NCBI RefSeq assembly: GCF_019061305.1
Contig: NZ_JAHQZT010000001.1
Span: forward strand, 124,001-188,000
Source of the DNA: Marinobacterium weihaiense
Lineage (GTDB): Bacteria > Pseudomonadota > Gammaproteobacteria > Pseudomonadales > Balneatricaceae
Direction: 5' to 3'
DNA length: 64,000 bases
Below are positions 46,653 to 56,162 of the stretch, piece by piece. The position numbers and the translations under genes were made by a program. Each line of letters opens with the position of its first letter. The stretch's first letter is position 1. The notes beneath the pieces are model-generated. The model saw only the letters and a program-made list of their open reading frames with translations, was not told where the DNA came from and made no database searches.

Positions 46653-47826
46653 ACACGGCCTCAACATCACGGCGATTGGACTTGCGCGGGTTGGTCAGCA
46701 GGCAAGGGTCACGCAGTGCATTGACACTGAGATGCGGGATATCGGTCAGGTGCACGCCCTGTTCGGCCAGCTTTTGATACAGACCGACCTCGCGTTTCAA
46801 GGCGATCACATGTTGCATGAGGCGGCGCTTGATCTGTGACTGACTGAGCCCGCGCGGATCGATCCCCATGGTTTCCGCAACCACCCGGAAACGGTCGGTG
46901 GCCGCGTTATAGTTGAAGTCGATCACGTGCTCCAGCAGCATGGCGTTGCAAAGCCCATGAGGCAGATCCAGATAGCCACCCAGGCTGTGCGACATGGCAT
47001 GCACGGCTCCGAGGATGGCGTTGGAAAAGGCCAGCCCGGCCCGCATGGAGCCCAGCATGACCTGTTCACGCAGATGACTGTCTTCCGGCTGTTCCACCAG
47101 CAGGGCCAAGTGGGTGTTAATCAGGCGAATGGCATCCAGGGCATGCATGTCGGTCAGCGGGCCACTGCCGGTCGAGACAAAGGCTTCGATCGCATGCACC
47201 AGTGCATCCACCCCGGTACAGGCGGTCAGGAAGGGATCCATGGTCCGCGTGGTGTCCGGATCGATCAATGCCACGTCCGGCACCACCGATTTGCTAACGA
47301 TGGAGAACTTGAATTTCTCCTGCTGGTTGGAAATGATCGCGAACTGCGAGACATCGGCTGAGGTGCCGGCGGTGGTCGGGATGAAAATCAGCGGTGGAAT
47401 CGGGCTTTCGATCCGGTCGATGCCTTCGAATTCCAGAATGCTGCGGCCATGGGCGCTAACGATGCCGATCCCCTTGGCACAGTCCATCGGGCTGCCGCCG
47501 CCGATCGCCACGATGACGTTACAGCCCTGCTCCCGGTAGGTGTCGGCCCCGCGCATGACCTGCTCGACACGGGGGTTGGGCGAGACATCCGTAAAGCGCA
47601 CGCAAGGAATATCCTGGTCCTCCAGAACCTGCTCGATATCCTCTACCCAACCGGCTTGTTCCACCCCCGGGTCTGACACCAGCAAAACCTTTCGCGCACC
47701 AAAAGTTATGGCATAGTTGGCCACAGACTTGCGAGCACCGCTGCCGAAAATGATTTCGGGAGAAACAAACTTGCGCAGGCGGGCAATTTCACTCATGTAC
47801 TGTACCTGTTTTGCCGCATCGGTCAT
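46636..47826 (-). CDS. ercA: Iron-containing alcohol dehydrogenase-like regulator ErcA
   Basis: 396-residue group III (iron) alcohol dehydrogenase. NAD motif GGGSPMD at 109-115 and all four metal ligands Asp207, His211, His276 and His290 are kept. ErcA in pseudomonads is genetically a regulator of quinoprotein ethanol oxidation, although it looks like a functional dehydrogenase. It begins the ercA-ercS transcript and is divergent from the NADH dehydrogenase gene. An ATG at 47796 is a possible alternative start. Confidence 0.9.
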   Translation of the reverse strand: MTDAAKQVQYMSEIARLRKFVSPEIIFGSGARKSVANYAITFGARKVLLVSDPGVEQAGWVEDIEQVLEDQDIPCVRFTDVSPNPRVEQVMRGADTYREQGCNVIVAIGGGSPMDCAKGIGIVSAHGRSILEFEGIDRIESPIPPLIFIPTTAGTSADVSQFAIISNQQEKFKFSIVSKSVVPDVALIDPDTTRTMDPFLTACTGVDALVHAIEAFVSTGSGPLTDMHALDAIRLINTHLALLVEQPEDSHLREQVMLGSMRAGLAFSNAILGAVHAMSHSLGGYLDLPHGLCNAMLLEHVIDFNYNAATDRFRVVAETMGIDPRGLSQSQIKRRLMQHVIALKREVGLYQKLAEQGVHLTDIPHLSVNALRDPCLLTNPRKSNRRDVEAVYEEAL

Positions 47827-48020
47827 GGCCGATACCTGATAATTATTATTGGACCGCTGGCATTATACGCAGCCACTCAACGACAGATACTGTACAAACG
47901 GCTACAAAAAATAACAAAGTTGCACAAAATGCCGCAATCCTGAGACTTTGGTATTAGCTACCATAGATGCTGAAAAATCTCGCCAAGGCAGCAGATTCAG
48001 GCTGCCGAAACAACAGGATA
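47827..48020. promoter_or_regulatory. Divergent promoter region ercA / ndh
   Basis: About 190 bases, AT-rich near 47840-47940, with no recognised gene; the promoters for both divergent genes must lie here. Confidence 0.5.
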
Positions 48021-49337
48021 ATGGCTGGCATGGACAAGACATCTCCCCTTTACCAACATGTCGTTGTGGTCGGTGGCGGCGCCGGTGGACTGGAACTGGC
48101 AACTCGGCTGGCACGTAAGTATCGGCGCAAGGGCCTCAAGGTAACCCTGGTTGATCGCGAGCCAACGCACATCTGGAAGCCGCTGCTGCACGAAGTCGCA
48201 ACAGGCTCGCTGGACGCCGGCATCGATGAGCTGAGCTACAGCGCCCAGGCACGCAGTGCTGGGTTTACGTTCCAGGTCGGTCAGATGGAATCCATCGACC
48301 GTGACCAGCGCTGCATCTACCTGGCGGCCGTGAAAGGCCAAGACGGCCGGACGCTACTGCCGGTGCGCTCCCTGTACTATGACTACCTGGTGATGGCCGT
48401 GGGCAGTGTCACCAATGATTTCGGCGTTGATGGCGTGGCCCAGCACTGTACATTCCTTGATAGCCGCCACCAGGCCGAGCAGTTTCGTCGCACGTTGCTT
48501 GAATCCTGCTTGAAAACCAGCAACAGCAAGGATCAGCGCTTGCGCATCGCGATCGTTGGTGCCGGTGCTACAGGTGTCGAGTTATCGGCAGAGCTCTTCA
48601 ATACGGCTCGGGAACTGGCCGCGTATGGTATTTCACGCCTTGATCGCAACCGTCTGGAAGTGGTGCTGATCGAAGCCGGCCCCCGTATCCTGCCCGCGTT
48701 GCCCGACCGCATCTCTCTGGCCGCCCGTCAGGAACTGGAAAAGCTTGGTGTTCAGGTACGACAGGACACGCGCATTGTCTCGGTCGATGCGGCCGGCCTG
48801 AACACCGATACCGGCGAGGTAATCGAAGCCGACCTCAAGGTGTGGGCGGCCGGCATTCGCGCTCCCGAGTTCGTCACCCGTTTGGACGGCCTCGAAACCA
48901 ACCGCCTGAACCAGCTGGTAGTCCGGCCTGACCTGAGCACAACGCTGGATGAGCGCATCTTCGCCTTGGGCGACTGTGCAGCCTGTGCCCGAACGGATGG
49001 TGAAGGCAATGTGCCGCCTCGCGCCCAGGCCGCACATCAGATGGCTTCCTTCCTGTGCAAGCATTTTGGCCGGATCATCAAGGGTGACAGCCTGCCAGCT
49101 TATGAATACAAGGACTACGGATCACTGGTATCACTCAGCCGGTTCAGCACGGTGGGCAGCCTTATGGGCAATCTTACCAGCGGCAGCATGATGATCGAGG
49201 GTCGTATGGCCCGGCTGGTCTATGTATCCCTGTATCGTCTACACCAGCTGGCCATTTACGGCTATACCAAAACCTGCCTCATTGCCCTGGTTGACCGTAT
49301 CAACAAGGTCATCCGCCCCAGACTCAAGTTGCACTGA
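48021..49337 (+). CDS. ndh: Type II NADH:quinone oxidoreductase
   Basis: 438-residue single-subunit NADH dehydrogenase (NDH-2) of the inner membrane face; oxidises NADH and reduces quinone without pumping protons. FAD motif VVVVGGGAGG at 14-23 and the second Rossmann motif VGAGATGVELSAEL for NADH; FALGDCAAC near 315 is the flavin-binding end. Two in-frame ATG codons (48021 and 48030); the frame opens at 47967. Followed by a terminator. Confidence 0.92.
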   Translation: MAGMDKTSPLYQHVVVVGGGAGGLELATRLARKYRRKGLKVTLVDREPTHIWKPLLHEVATGSLDAGIDELSYSAQARSAGFTFQVGQMESIDRDQRCIYLAAVKGQDGRTLLPVRSLYYDYLVMAVGSVTNDFGVDGVAQHCTFLDSRHQAEQFRRTLLESCLKTSNSKDQRLRIAIVGAGATGVELSAELFNTARELAAYGISRLDRNRLEVVLIEAGPRILPALPDRISLAARQELEKLGVQVRQDTRIVSVDAAGLNTDTGEVIEADLKVWAAGIRAPEFVTRLDGLETNRLNQLVVRPDLSTTLDERIFALGDCAACARTDGEGNVPPRAQAAHQMASFLCKHFGRIIKGDSLPAYEYKDYGSLVSLSRFSTVGSLMGNLTSGSMMIEGRMARLVYVSLYRLHQLAIYGYTKTCLIALVDRINKVIRPRLKLH

Positions 49338-49380
49338 TCCAGCGGGAGCCCCGGTTTTCCGGGTTGCAGCACTGAGCTTT

Positions 49381-49405
49381 ACCGGCCTCTGGCCGGTTTT
49401 TTTTT
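49381..49405 (+). terminator. Terminator after ndh
   Basis: Arms ACCGGCC and GGCCGGT around TCT, followed by eight T. Confidence 0.92.
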
Positions 49406-49464
49406 GCTCCGTTGTCCGTCCTGGCACGTACACTGAACGCATATACTCGGCTCAGGAAACGTTC

Positions 49465-49839
49465 ATGCCCAATCGTCCAATACTGTTTTATGATGGCCAG
49501 TGTCCGCTGTGTCGCAAGGAAATCGCGCACTACCGGCGCCTCGATAGCCAGCAGCGAGTGGACTGGCGTGACCTGTTTGACCCGGATCTTGACCTGGCGG
49601 CTTATGGCATCACACACGAGGATGCCATGCGGGTCATTCATGGCGTGGATACACAAGGGCAGTTGCAGCGCGGCATTGCCGCTTTCATGCCGATCTGGGA
49701 TGCCTTGCCCGGTTATCGGCACCTGGCGCGCATGATTCGGATCCTGCACCTGCAACGCCCACTGGACAGGATTTACCACTGGTTTGCCAAGCGCCGCTAC
49801 TGCAGCCGCTGCCATGATGGCCAGTGCCGTATCGACTGA
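49465..49839 (+). CDS. DCC-family thiol-disulfide oxidoreductase
   Basis: 124-residue DUF393/DCC protein: the FYDGQCPLC motif holds the Asp-Cys-x-x-Cys signature. A second pair CSRCHDGQC sits at the C-terminus. Start at 49465 with CAGGA upstream. Members are small, cytoplasmic and poorly characterised. Confidence 0.88.
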   Translation: MPNRPILFYDGQCPLCRKEIAHYRRLDSQQRVDWRDLFDPDLDLAAYGITHEDAMRVIHGVDTQGQLQRGIAAFMPIWDALPGYRHLARMIRILHLQRPLDRIYHWFAKRRYCSRCHDGQCRID

Positions 49840-49905
49840 AGCAGCTAAGCAAGGATCTGCTAAGCTTGAGTGCACCCACGAGAGTTCATGTGCAGGTATA
49901 GTGAC

Positions 49906-50793
49906 ATGATTGACCGTCAACTCGCCGCCCAGCTGATCGAATCAGCCTTGATCGCTGACAGTTACTGCTTGGGGCTGCACTGGATATATGATCATGACCT
50001 ATTGGACAGCACGCCCCTCAAGCTGGATCAGCTTAATGCCCCCATGAGTCATTGGCACGCCACCAAGTCCGCGGGGGATCTGACCCATTACGGTGATCAG
50101 CTGTGGCAGCTCTATCAGCACCTGCTGCAGGCACCAGCCTTTGATATCGACGCTTGCTCGCGTGCCTGGGTGGAGTTCATGCGGCATTATCACGGCTACC
50201 GTGACAAGGCCTCGGCCATTACACTGGACAGGCTCGACAAGGGAGAAAACCCGGCGGCCTCGTCCTCCACCGAGCTGTCGGTTTCGTCACGCATCGCCTG
50301 CGCACTGCTACACCCCTGTGATGAAACCGAATACCTGGCGCGTGTGGCCGCATTGACGCGCATGACGCACAACTCGCCATTGACACTGGAAACCACGGGA
50401 TTCCTGGCACGATCACTCTGGTACACTCTGTCGGGATACCCCTTGCAACAGGCATTGGATACAGCCGGCTCGGGCTTGTCCGACCCTCTAAAGGCACTTG
50501 TCCAAGCCGGGCGTGAGACTGAACACCAGGACTCGGTTGCCGCCTTGCGGCATTTCGGCATCGCCTGCGATATTCGCCATGGACTACCCGGCGTCATACA
50601 CCTGCTACAACATTTCAGTAATCCGCTGGAACTTTCCCGTGTTAATGTCAGTGCCGGAGGTGACAGCAGTGCCCGCGCCATGATCAGCCTGATGTTGCTT
50701 GTTGCCGAAGATCCGGATCGCTTTCAGCAACTGCCGGCAGACTGGCACCCTGGCTGTCTGCAAAGCAGCGGACCATCCATCATGAAGTCATGA
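49906..50793 (+). CDS. ADP-ribosylglycohydrolase-family protein, divergent active site
   Basis: 295 residues from the ATG at 49906; starts at 49888 or 49870 are possible. The all-helical ADP-ribosylglycohydrolase (DraG) fold is suggested by ALIADSYCLGLHWIYD at the N-terminus and GGDSSARAMISLML at the C-terminus. The second motif is normally GGDxDT; here the acidic second residue is replaced by Ser-Ser, so metal binding is probably altered. The stop codon lies in an 8-base tandem repeat. Target unknown. Confidence 0.78.
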   Translation: MIDRQLAAQLIESALIADSYCLGLHWIYDHDLLDSTPLKLDQLNAPMSHWHATKSAGDLTHYGDQLWQLYQHLLQAPAFDIDACSRAWVEFMRHYHGYRDKASAITLDRLDKGENPAASSSTELSVSSRIACALLHPCDETEYLARVAALTRMTHNSPLTLETTGFLARSLWYTLSGYPLQQALDTAGSGLSDPLKALVQAGRETEHQDSVAALRHFGIACDIRHGLPGVIHLLQHFSNPLELSRVNVSAGGDSSARAMISLMLLVAEDPDRFQQLPADWHPGCLQSSGPSIMKS

Positions 50794-50811
50794 AGTCATG
50801 AAGTCATGAAG
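50781..50811. repeat. 8-base tandem repeat over the stop codon
   Basis: CATGAAGT repeated three times followed by CATGAAG. The stop codon of the upstream gene (50791-50793) is inside it. Because 8 is not a multiple of 3, a change in copy number would shift the frame of the C-terminus. Confidence 0.9.
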
Positions 50812-51101
50812 AAAGACACATAATAGTGACTGGGTGTCTCTTTTTATGAGACACTTCAGCACCTTGGAGCTTCTTGTGTGTCGCTGATATGAAACTAGTG
50901 TTTCGTTGACAGCAGCTCCCCAGTCCATAGAATGCGCCCAAGACTCATCAAATACTGGCACGGTTGGCCTCTCGGCACTACCTTTAACCTGTATTGAAGC
51001 TGATGTGTGTCTGCTGATCTCCCCCCCCACCCGTGGTCATGCAGTCCGGGTACCAACCACGAACCACGTCAACACGGGTTCCCAAGGCTACAAAACATAC
51101 A
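50794..51101. other. Intergenic region before chemoreceptor gene
   Basis: 308 bases. It contains the end of the tandem repeat, a hairpin with 7-base arms GTGTCTC and GAGACAC at 50834-50854, and a run of eight C at 51021-51028. No protein-coding gene seen; it should hold the chemoreceptor promoter. Confidence 0.5.
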
Positions 51102-52655
51102 ATGAAAAGAAACTTGCCCGTCACGGATACGGAAAAGCGCTTTCCCGACGATCAAAAACTGATTTCCACCACCGACACACGTGGAAATATAACCCATTGC
51201 AATGATGTATTCGTGGACATCAGTGGTTACACTCGGGAAGAACTTATAGGCCAGCCGCACAACCTGGTGCGTCATCCCGACATGCCCGAAGCAGCTTTCA
51301 AAGTGATGTGGGATCACCTGAAAGCCAATCGCCCCTGGATGGGCCTGGTCAAGAACCGCTGCAAGAACGGTGATTACTACTGGGTCAACGCTTACGTCAC
51401 ACCAATCACCGAAAACGGCAAAACCGTGGGCTATGAATCCGTACGCGTCTGCCCCAAGCGCAGTGATGTGGAACGCGCCGAGCGTGTCTATGCCAGCATC
51501 AACAATGGTAGCAAGCGCCTCGAGCGCCCGCGCCTACCACTTGCATGGATCGCGCTTGCGGCACTGCTCGCACTGTCACTGGGGCTGTTCGTCAGCGATT
51601 TGCAGTGGCCCGGGATGATACTGGCCGTATTGACTGCCGCTGGCAGCCTGGCCACATGCCAGCTGCATCAGCGCAAATTGCTCACCCGCGTACTGGGTTA
51701 TATGCCATCCGCGTTCACGCACCCTGTTGCCGCGGCTACCTATACCGATGACCGTGGCCTGACCGCCGAACTTGAAGTAGCCATTCTCAGTGAGCAGTCA
51801 CACCTGAATACCGTCCTGACACGCATCGAGGATGCGGCCCAACATGTCTCTAGCCGTGCAGCAACCAGCCTTGCAGTCTCCGAGCATTCTTGTGATGCCA
51901 TGCGCCAGCAGCAGAGCGAAACCGACATGGTTGCAACCGCCATGCACGAAATGGCCGCAACCATCGCCGAGGTCTCGGGCCATATCCAGCAGACCGCCCA
52001 AAAAGCTGAAGCATCCAACAACACGGCCATCGAAGGCTGCGACCGAGCCTCAACCACGAGCAGTGCCATTACTCAGCTGGGTGACACAGTCAATCATATC
52101 GCCGAATCCGTCACCGGACTGGCCGAGCAGACCGGGCAGATTGCCCAGGCGGCCGAAACCATCGAGCAGATCGCCGACCAGACTAATCTGCTGGCACTCA
52201 ATGCCGCAATCGAGGCAGCACGGGCCGGTGAACATGGTCGCGGCTTTGCGGTGGTCGCCGATGAAGTCCGCCAGCTTGCCCTACGTACGCAGACATCAAC
52301 ACAAGACATACACCGGATCGTTCAAGATCTGAAACAGCGCACTGAAACCTCCGTCGACATTGCCCACGCGGGTCAGCAGGAGGCCCATAACGGCATTGTT
52401 CAGGTCAATGAAACGGTTGACATGCTCAAGGACATTTCAGCGATGATGAGCACCATCGCCAATATGTCGATTCAGATGGCAGCAGCGGTTGAAGAACAAG
52501 CCCAGGTATCCGAAGAGATCAACGGTCAGATCGTTAACATCTCCGACCTGTCTCGCCAGAGTCTGGAACAGGCAGAAGAATCAGCCAACACCACCCGTGC
52601 ACTACAATCGGTTGCGGCTGAGATGCACGAGCTGGTGTCCGGCTTCAAACGCTGA
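51102..52655 (+). CDS. Aer-like PAS methyl-accepting chemotaxis protein
   Basis: 517-residue chemoreceptor. Aer-type PAS at about 15-115 (GYTREELIG, then the RHPDMP and YYWVNA segments), two membrane-associated hydrophobic segments at about 164-205 without a periplasmic domain, then a signalling coiled coil with the standard hairpin ([20 protein letters not shown]). No C-terminal CheR-binding pentapeptide. Aer proteins use FAD bound to PAS to sense redox; FAD binding here is inferred. The ATG at 51102 gives the usual N-terminus; the frame opens at 51033. Confidence 0.9.
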   Translation: MKRNLPVTDTEKRFPDDQKLISTTDTRGNITHCNDVFVDISGYTREELIGQPHNLVRHPDMPEAAFKVMWDHLKANRPWMGLVKNRCKNGDYYWVNAYVTPITENGKTVGYESVRVCPKRSDVERAERVYASINNGSKRLERPRLPLAWIALAALLALSLGLFVSDLQWPGMILAVLTAAGSLATCQLHQRKLLTRVLGYMPSAFTHPVAAATYTDDRGLTAELEVAILSEQSHLNTVLTRIEDAAQHVSSRAATSLAVSEHSCDAMRQQQSETDMVATAMHEMAATIAEVSGHIQQTAQKAEASNNTAIEGCDRASTTSSAITQLGDTVNHIAESVTGLAEQTGQIAQAAETIEQIADQTNLLALNAAIEAARAGEHGRGFAVVADEVRQLALRTQTSTQDIHRIVQDLKQRTETSVDIAHAGQQEAHNGIVQVNETVDMLKDISAMMSTIANMSIQMAAAVEEQAQVSEEINGQIVNISDLSRQSLEQAEESANTTRALQSVAAEMHELVSGFKR

Positions 52656-52657
52656 TC

Positions 52658-53275
52658 TTAAACCAGAATCAGCGCTACGCAGGCGGCTGTCAGCCCCCCC
52701 ATGGAAAGATTGAACAGGCGCCAGTGACGGGCGGTTTTCAGCAGCCGCCCGACTGCCACACCAAATCCCGCCCACAATGAAATGGCCGGTACCGTCACCA
52801 GCGCCATCAAGCCAATCAGCATCAGGGCCGAGGCCAGAAAGCCATCCCCTGCCAGTGTAAAGGACGCCACGCCTGAAATGGCCATGATCCAGGCTTTAGG
52901 ATTGGCGAACTGAAAGGCCGCGGCCTGCAGAACCGACAGGGGGTGACTCGCCTGCTCCGCTTCCAGACTCGGCGGTGCCGCCGTGGCAATCTTCCACGCC
53001 AGCCACAACAGGTAAAGGCTGCCCACTACCTTGAGCACATTCTGCAGTACCGGCCAGGTCTTGAAAATGCCACCCAGCCCCAGGGCTACCGCTGCCATTA
53101 GACCAACACACCCGAGTGTGACCCCGATGATGTGAGGCAGGGTTCGCCTGAAGCCGAAGTTGGCTCCGGATGCGGTCAGCATCATGTTATTGGGACCTGG
53201 TGTCGCGGTCATACTGAGGGTAAAAATCATGACAGGAACAACCAGCGCAAGCAGTTCGCCCGTTGGCGTTTGCAT
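52658..53275 (-). CDS. LysE-family amino acid exporter
   Basis: 205-residue inner-membrane exporter with about six segments. TATPGPNNMML near the N-terminus is the family signature. Start chosen at 53275 (MQTPTGELL); the frame opens at 53326. Divergent from the MocR regulator at 53427, an arrangement that often means control of the exporter by the regulator. Convergent with the chemoreceptor gene, 2 bases apart. Confidence 0.87.
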   Translation of the reverse strand: MQTPTGELLALVVPVMIFTLSMTATPGPNNMMLTASGANFGFRRTLPHIIGVTLGCVGLMAAVALGLGGIFKTWPVLQNVLKVVGSLYLLWLAWKIATAAPPSLEAEQASHPLSVLQAAAFQFANPKAWIMAISGVASFTLAGDGFLASALMLIGLMALVTVPAISLWAGFGVAVGRLLKTARHWRLFNLSMGGLTAACVALILV

Positions 53276-53299
53276 TCGGTTCACCGTAAATTGTAAGGG

Positions 53300-53316
53300 T
53301 TCAATACAGGATTGAA
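53300..53316. promoter_or_regulatory. Candidate MocR operator 1
   Basis: Inverted repeat TTCAAT-N5-ATTGAA located 25 bases upstream of the LysE start, inside the divergent region. Confidence 0.45.
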
Positions 53317-53387
53317 TTGAGTTCATAGTGGATACAATTAACGGTATTACGCAGCCTTCCCCTGAGCAATCCTTACTTTGTTACTGC

Positions 53388-53401
53388 TACAATCAATTGT
53401 A
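53388..53401. promoter_or_regulatory. Candidate MocR operator 2
   Basis: Inverted repeat TACAAT-CA-ATTGTA, 25 bases before the MocR start. A further TACAAT near 53334 is in direct orientation, so direct and inverted repeats of the same core occur, as in many MocR operators. Confidence 0.45.
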
Positions 53402-53426
53402 CCCATGACAAACCAAGGATGAACCG

Positions 53427-54848
53427 ATGAACGTGCAACAACGGGCTCGCGAGCGCTGTCAATGGCTGCCTGATCTGGAACAGGCATCAGGGCCTCGCTA
53501 CAAGGCGCTGGTTGAACTGATGGCGGCCGATATCGCCCTCGGTGTACTTGAACCCGGTGCTCGCCTGCCCCCACAGCGATTGCTGGCCGATGCGCTGGGC
53601 GTTACGGTGGGAACCATTACCCGTGCATACCGGGAAGCGGAACGACGTGGCCTGGTCGAGGCCCGTGTCGGCAGCGGCACCCGTGTCAGGAGCCAGACGG
53701 ACAACCGCCCTCACTTTCATCACCTGACCCGTGCCGGTGATGACAGTATCGACCTGTCATTGAGTATCCCCATCCCGACCTTTCGGCGGGAACAGCAACT
53801 GGCTCTCAGCCTGCAGCAGATTGCAACACAACCTCAGGCCATCAATACCGCGCTCTCCTACCAACCCGAACAGGGCTGCCTTGACCAGCGCCAGCAGCTG
53901 TGTCGCTGGCTCGAAACCCAGGGCCTGGCGCTGTCACCCGAGGAGCTGATCCTGACGGAAGGCGGTCAGCACGCGGACTTTCTTGCGCTTCAGGCCTTGA
54001 TCAAGCCCGGTGAGGCTGTGGCTTCGGCTGCCCTGACCTACCCGGGCATGATCGCAGCTGCCCGCCAGCTGGGGCTCAAACACCTGGGAGTCGGCACCGA
54101 CGCCGAGGGGATCCGACCGGATCTGCTGGAGCGCCTGTGCCAGCAACAGCGCATTCGCCTGCTCTACCTGATGCCTGAATACAACAACCCCACGGGCCAT
54201 TCGATGAGCGAGGCACGCCGCCAGGCCATTGTCGAGGTTGCCCGTCGTCACGACATGCTGCTGCTGGAAGATGGGGTCCAGTTTGTACCGCCTCAAGCGC
54301 GTGGCACCCCCATGCATGAGCTCGCCCCGGAGCGGGCGATGTACATTTTTAGTGTCTCCAAGCTACTGGCGGGCGGTCTCAGATTCGGCGCCCTGCGCGC
54401 CCCCGCCAACCTGCTGCCACAGCTGCGCGCGGCCTTGCGCGCGCAGTGCTGGTCATCACCCGCACTGATGGGCGCCGTGACCTGCCAGTGGTTGACCAGC
54501 GGTGAAGCTGATGAGTTGCTGGCCTGGCAATGGGATGAGATCCGGCACCGTCAGGCACTGGTGCGAGAACTCCTGGCACCCTACGAAGTTTCGGCACATG
54601 CCTGCGGTTTTCATGCCTGGCTGCGCCTGCCAGAGGGCCGACGTGCAGCTGAATTCGTGCAACTGGCTGACACCCAGGGGGTGACGCTCATCGCCGCCGA
54701 GCCTTTCTGCGTCGGCAGCCAACCGGCGCCACAGGCCGTGCGCCTGTGCGTGACCCCTCCCCCCACACGGGAAGCTTTGGCGGAAGGACTCAAGCGAGTA
54801 CGCCGTCTGCTGGATGATGAACCGCCCGTGCCCGCACCACTGCTGTAG
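53427..54848 (+). CDS. MocR-family PLP-dependent transcriptional regulator
   Basis: 473-residue GntR winged helix (about 15-85, PPQRLLADALGVTVGTITRAYREAERRGLV) joined to an aminotransferase-like domain. The PLP lysine is Lys312 in the FSVSKLLAGG segment and the pocket motif YNNPTGHSMS is kept. It senses an amine or amino acid through PLP. Divergent from LysE, its probable target. Confidence 0.9.
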   Translation: MNVQQRARERCQWLPDLEQASGPRYKALVELMAADIALGVLEPGARLPPQRLLADALGVTVGTITRAYREAERRGLVEARVGSGTRVRSQTDNRPHFHHLTRAGDDSIDLSLSIPIPTFRREQQLALSLQQIATQPQAINTALSYQPEQGCLDQRQQLCRWLETQGLALSPEELILTEGGQHADFLALQALIKPGEAVASAALTYPGMIAAARQLGLKHLGVGTDAEGIRPDLLERLCQQQRIRLLYLMPEYNNPTGHSMSEARRQAIVEVARRHDMLLLEDGVQFVPPQARGTPMHELAPERAMYIFSVSKLLAGGLRFGALRAPANLLPQLRAALRAQCWSSPALMGAVTCQWLTSGEADELLAWQWDEIRHRQALVRELLAPYEVSAHACGFHAWLRLPEGRRAAEFVQLADTQGVTLIAAEPFCVGSQPAPQAVRLCVTPPPTREALAEGLKRVRRLLDDEPPVPAPLL

Positions 54849-54915
54849 CATGCAGAGCATTGACGGCATGTTATAGTCGAACGGTCGGCAATACAGAGTT
54901 CAGGGAGATACACGC

Positions 54916-55098
54916 ATGTTGAGTGTTGAAGTTTCAGGTCTGTTCGGCCTGGTTATACTGGTGCTGGATGTGATGGCCATCATCAAGACCGTTCAAAGCC
55001 GCGCCAGCACCTCCACGAAAGTACTTTGGGTCGTCGCGATTCTGCTGCTGCCGGTACTCGGATTGATCCTCTGGTTCCTGTTTGGTCCACGTGACTAA
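54916..55098 (+). CDS. PLDc_N-domain small membrane protein
   Basis: 60 residues with two membrane segments (about 8-25 and 37-57) and the WFLFGPRD ending of the PLDc_N domain seen at the N-terminus of cardiolipin synthases, here as a free protein. GGGAGA-like Shine-Dalgarno (AGGGAGA) precedes the ATG. Function unknown. Convergent with hypE, 3 bases apart. Confidence 0.85.
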   Translation: MLSVEVSGLFGLVILVLDVMAIIKTVQSRASTSTKVLWVVAILLLPVLGLILWFLFGPRD

Positions 55099-55101
55099 AC
55101 G

Positions 55102-56139
55102 CTAGCAGATGCGCGGCAACAACTCTCCGGTTGGCAAATCCAGCAGGCGCTCCGAGCCCATACCGGTCAGAATCTGCACCTGTCCGGCCGGCCCCGCCAG
55201 CACCTCACCAATGATGCAGGCTTCATGTCCAGCCGGATGAGCCTGCATCGCTGCCAGCAATGCTTGAGCCTGTTCCGCAGCCACCACTGCCACCAGCTTA
55301 CCCTCGTTGGCAAAATGCAGTGCATCCAGACCCAGCAGTTCACACACGCCTCGCACCTCAGGCCGAACCGGTAACGCCGCTTCAAACAGTCGCATGCTAC
55401 AGGCCGATGCTTGGGCGAACTCGTGCAACACCGCCGCAACCCCGCCTCGCGTGGCATCCCGCAGCGCACGAACCTGTGAACAGCGTGCCAGCATCTGTTC
55501 CACCAGCCCGTGCAACGGCTGACAATCACTGCTCCACTGACTTTCCAGCCCCAGTTCGCCACGCGCATTCAGTATTGCCGCGCCATGATCCCCCAGTGTG
55601 CCACTGACCAACACCGCGTCACCGGGACGGCACCGCGTGGCTGCAAGCTCGCACCCCTTCGGTATGACACCCACCCCGCTGGTATTGATGAACAGTCCGT
55701 CCGCCTGACCGCGAGGCACCACTTTGGTATCCCCTGTCACGATCTTTACACCGGCCTCACGGGCCGCGTCGGCCATGGAGCGAACAATGCGCTGCAGCAG
55801 CGGCAACGGCAGCCCTTCCTCAATGATGAAGGCACAGGACAGAAACAGCGGACGCGCTCCGCCCACGGCCAGATCGTTGACCGTACCGTTGACAGCCAGC
55901 CGGCCGATATCGCCGCCCGGGAATTCAAGCGGCTGAATAACATAACTGTCGGTGGCAAATGCAAGACGGTCCCCGACTGCCTGCAGGGCCGACAGGTCAA
56001 GCCGCGCCTGATCTTCCATCTTGGCCAGATAGGGGTTGTCGAAAGCTTCGGCAAAGAGTGTTTCGACCAGCTGGCGCATGGCGGCGCCTCCTGCTCCCTG
56101 TGCCAGGGTGATGCAAGGAACTGTGTCTGATTCCGACAT
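55102..56139 (-). CDS. hypE: Hydrogenase maturation protein HypE
   Basis: 345 residues. Takes the carbamoyl group from HypF on its C-terminal Cys and dehydrates it to the cyanide ligand of the NiFe centre. It ends in PRIC, the essential C-terminal Cys. LAQGAGGAAMRQL is the family start. Last gene of the operon. Confidence 0.96.
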   Translation of the reverse strand: MSESDTVPCITLAQGAGGAAMRQLVETLFAEAFDNPYLAKMEDQARLDLSALQAVGDRLAFATDSYVIQPLEFPGGDIGRLAVNGTVNDLAVGGARPLFLSCAFIIEEGLPLPLLQRIVRSMADAAREAGVKIVTGDTKVVPRGQADGLFINTSGVGVIPKGCELAATRCRPGDAVLVSGTLGDHGAAILNARGELGLESQWSSDCQPLHGLVEQMLARCSQVRALRDATRGGVAAVLHEFAQASACSMRLFEAALPVRPEVRGVCELLGLDALHFANEGKLVAVVAAEQAQALLAAMQAHPAGHEACIIGEVLAGPAGQVQILTGMGSERLLDLPTGELLPRIC

Positions 56140-56162
56140 TCAAGTGCCCTCCATGGGCGTTA

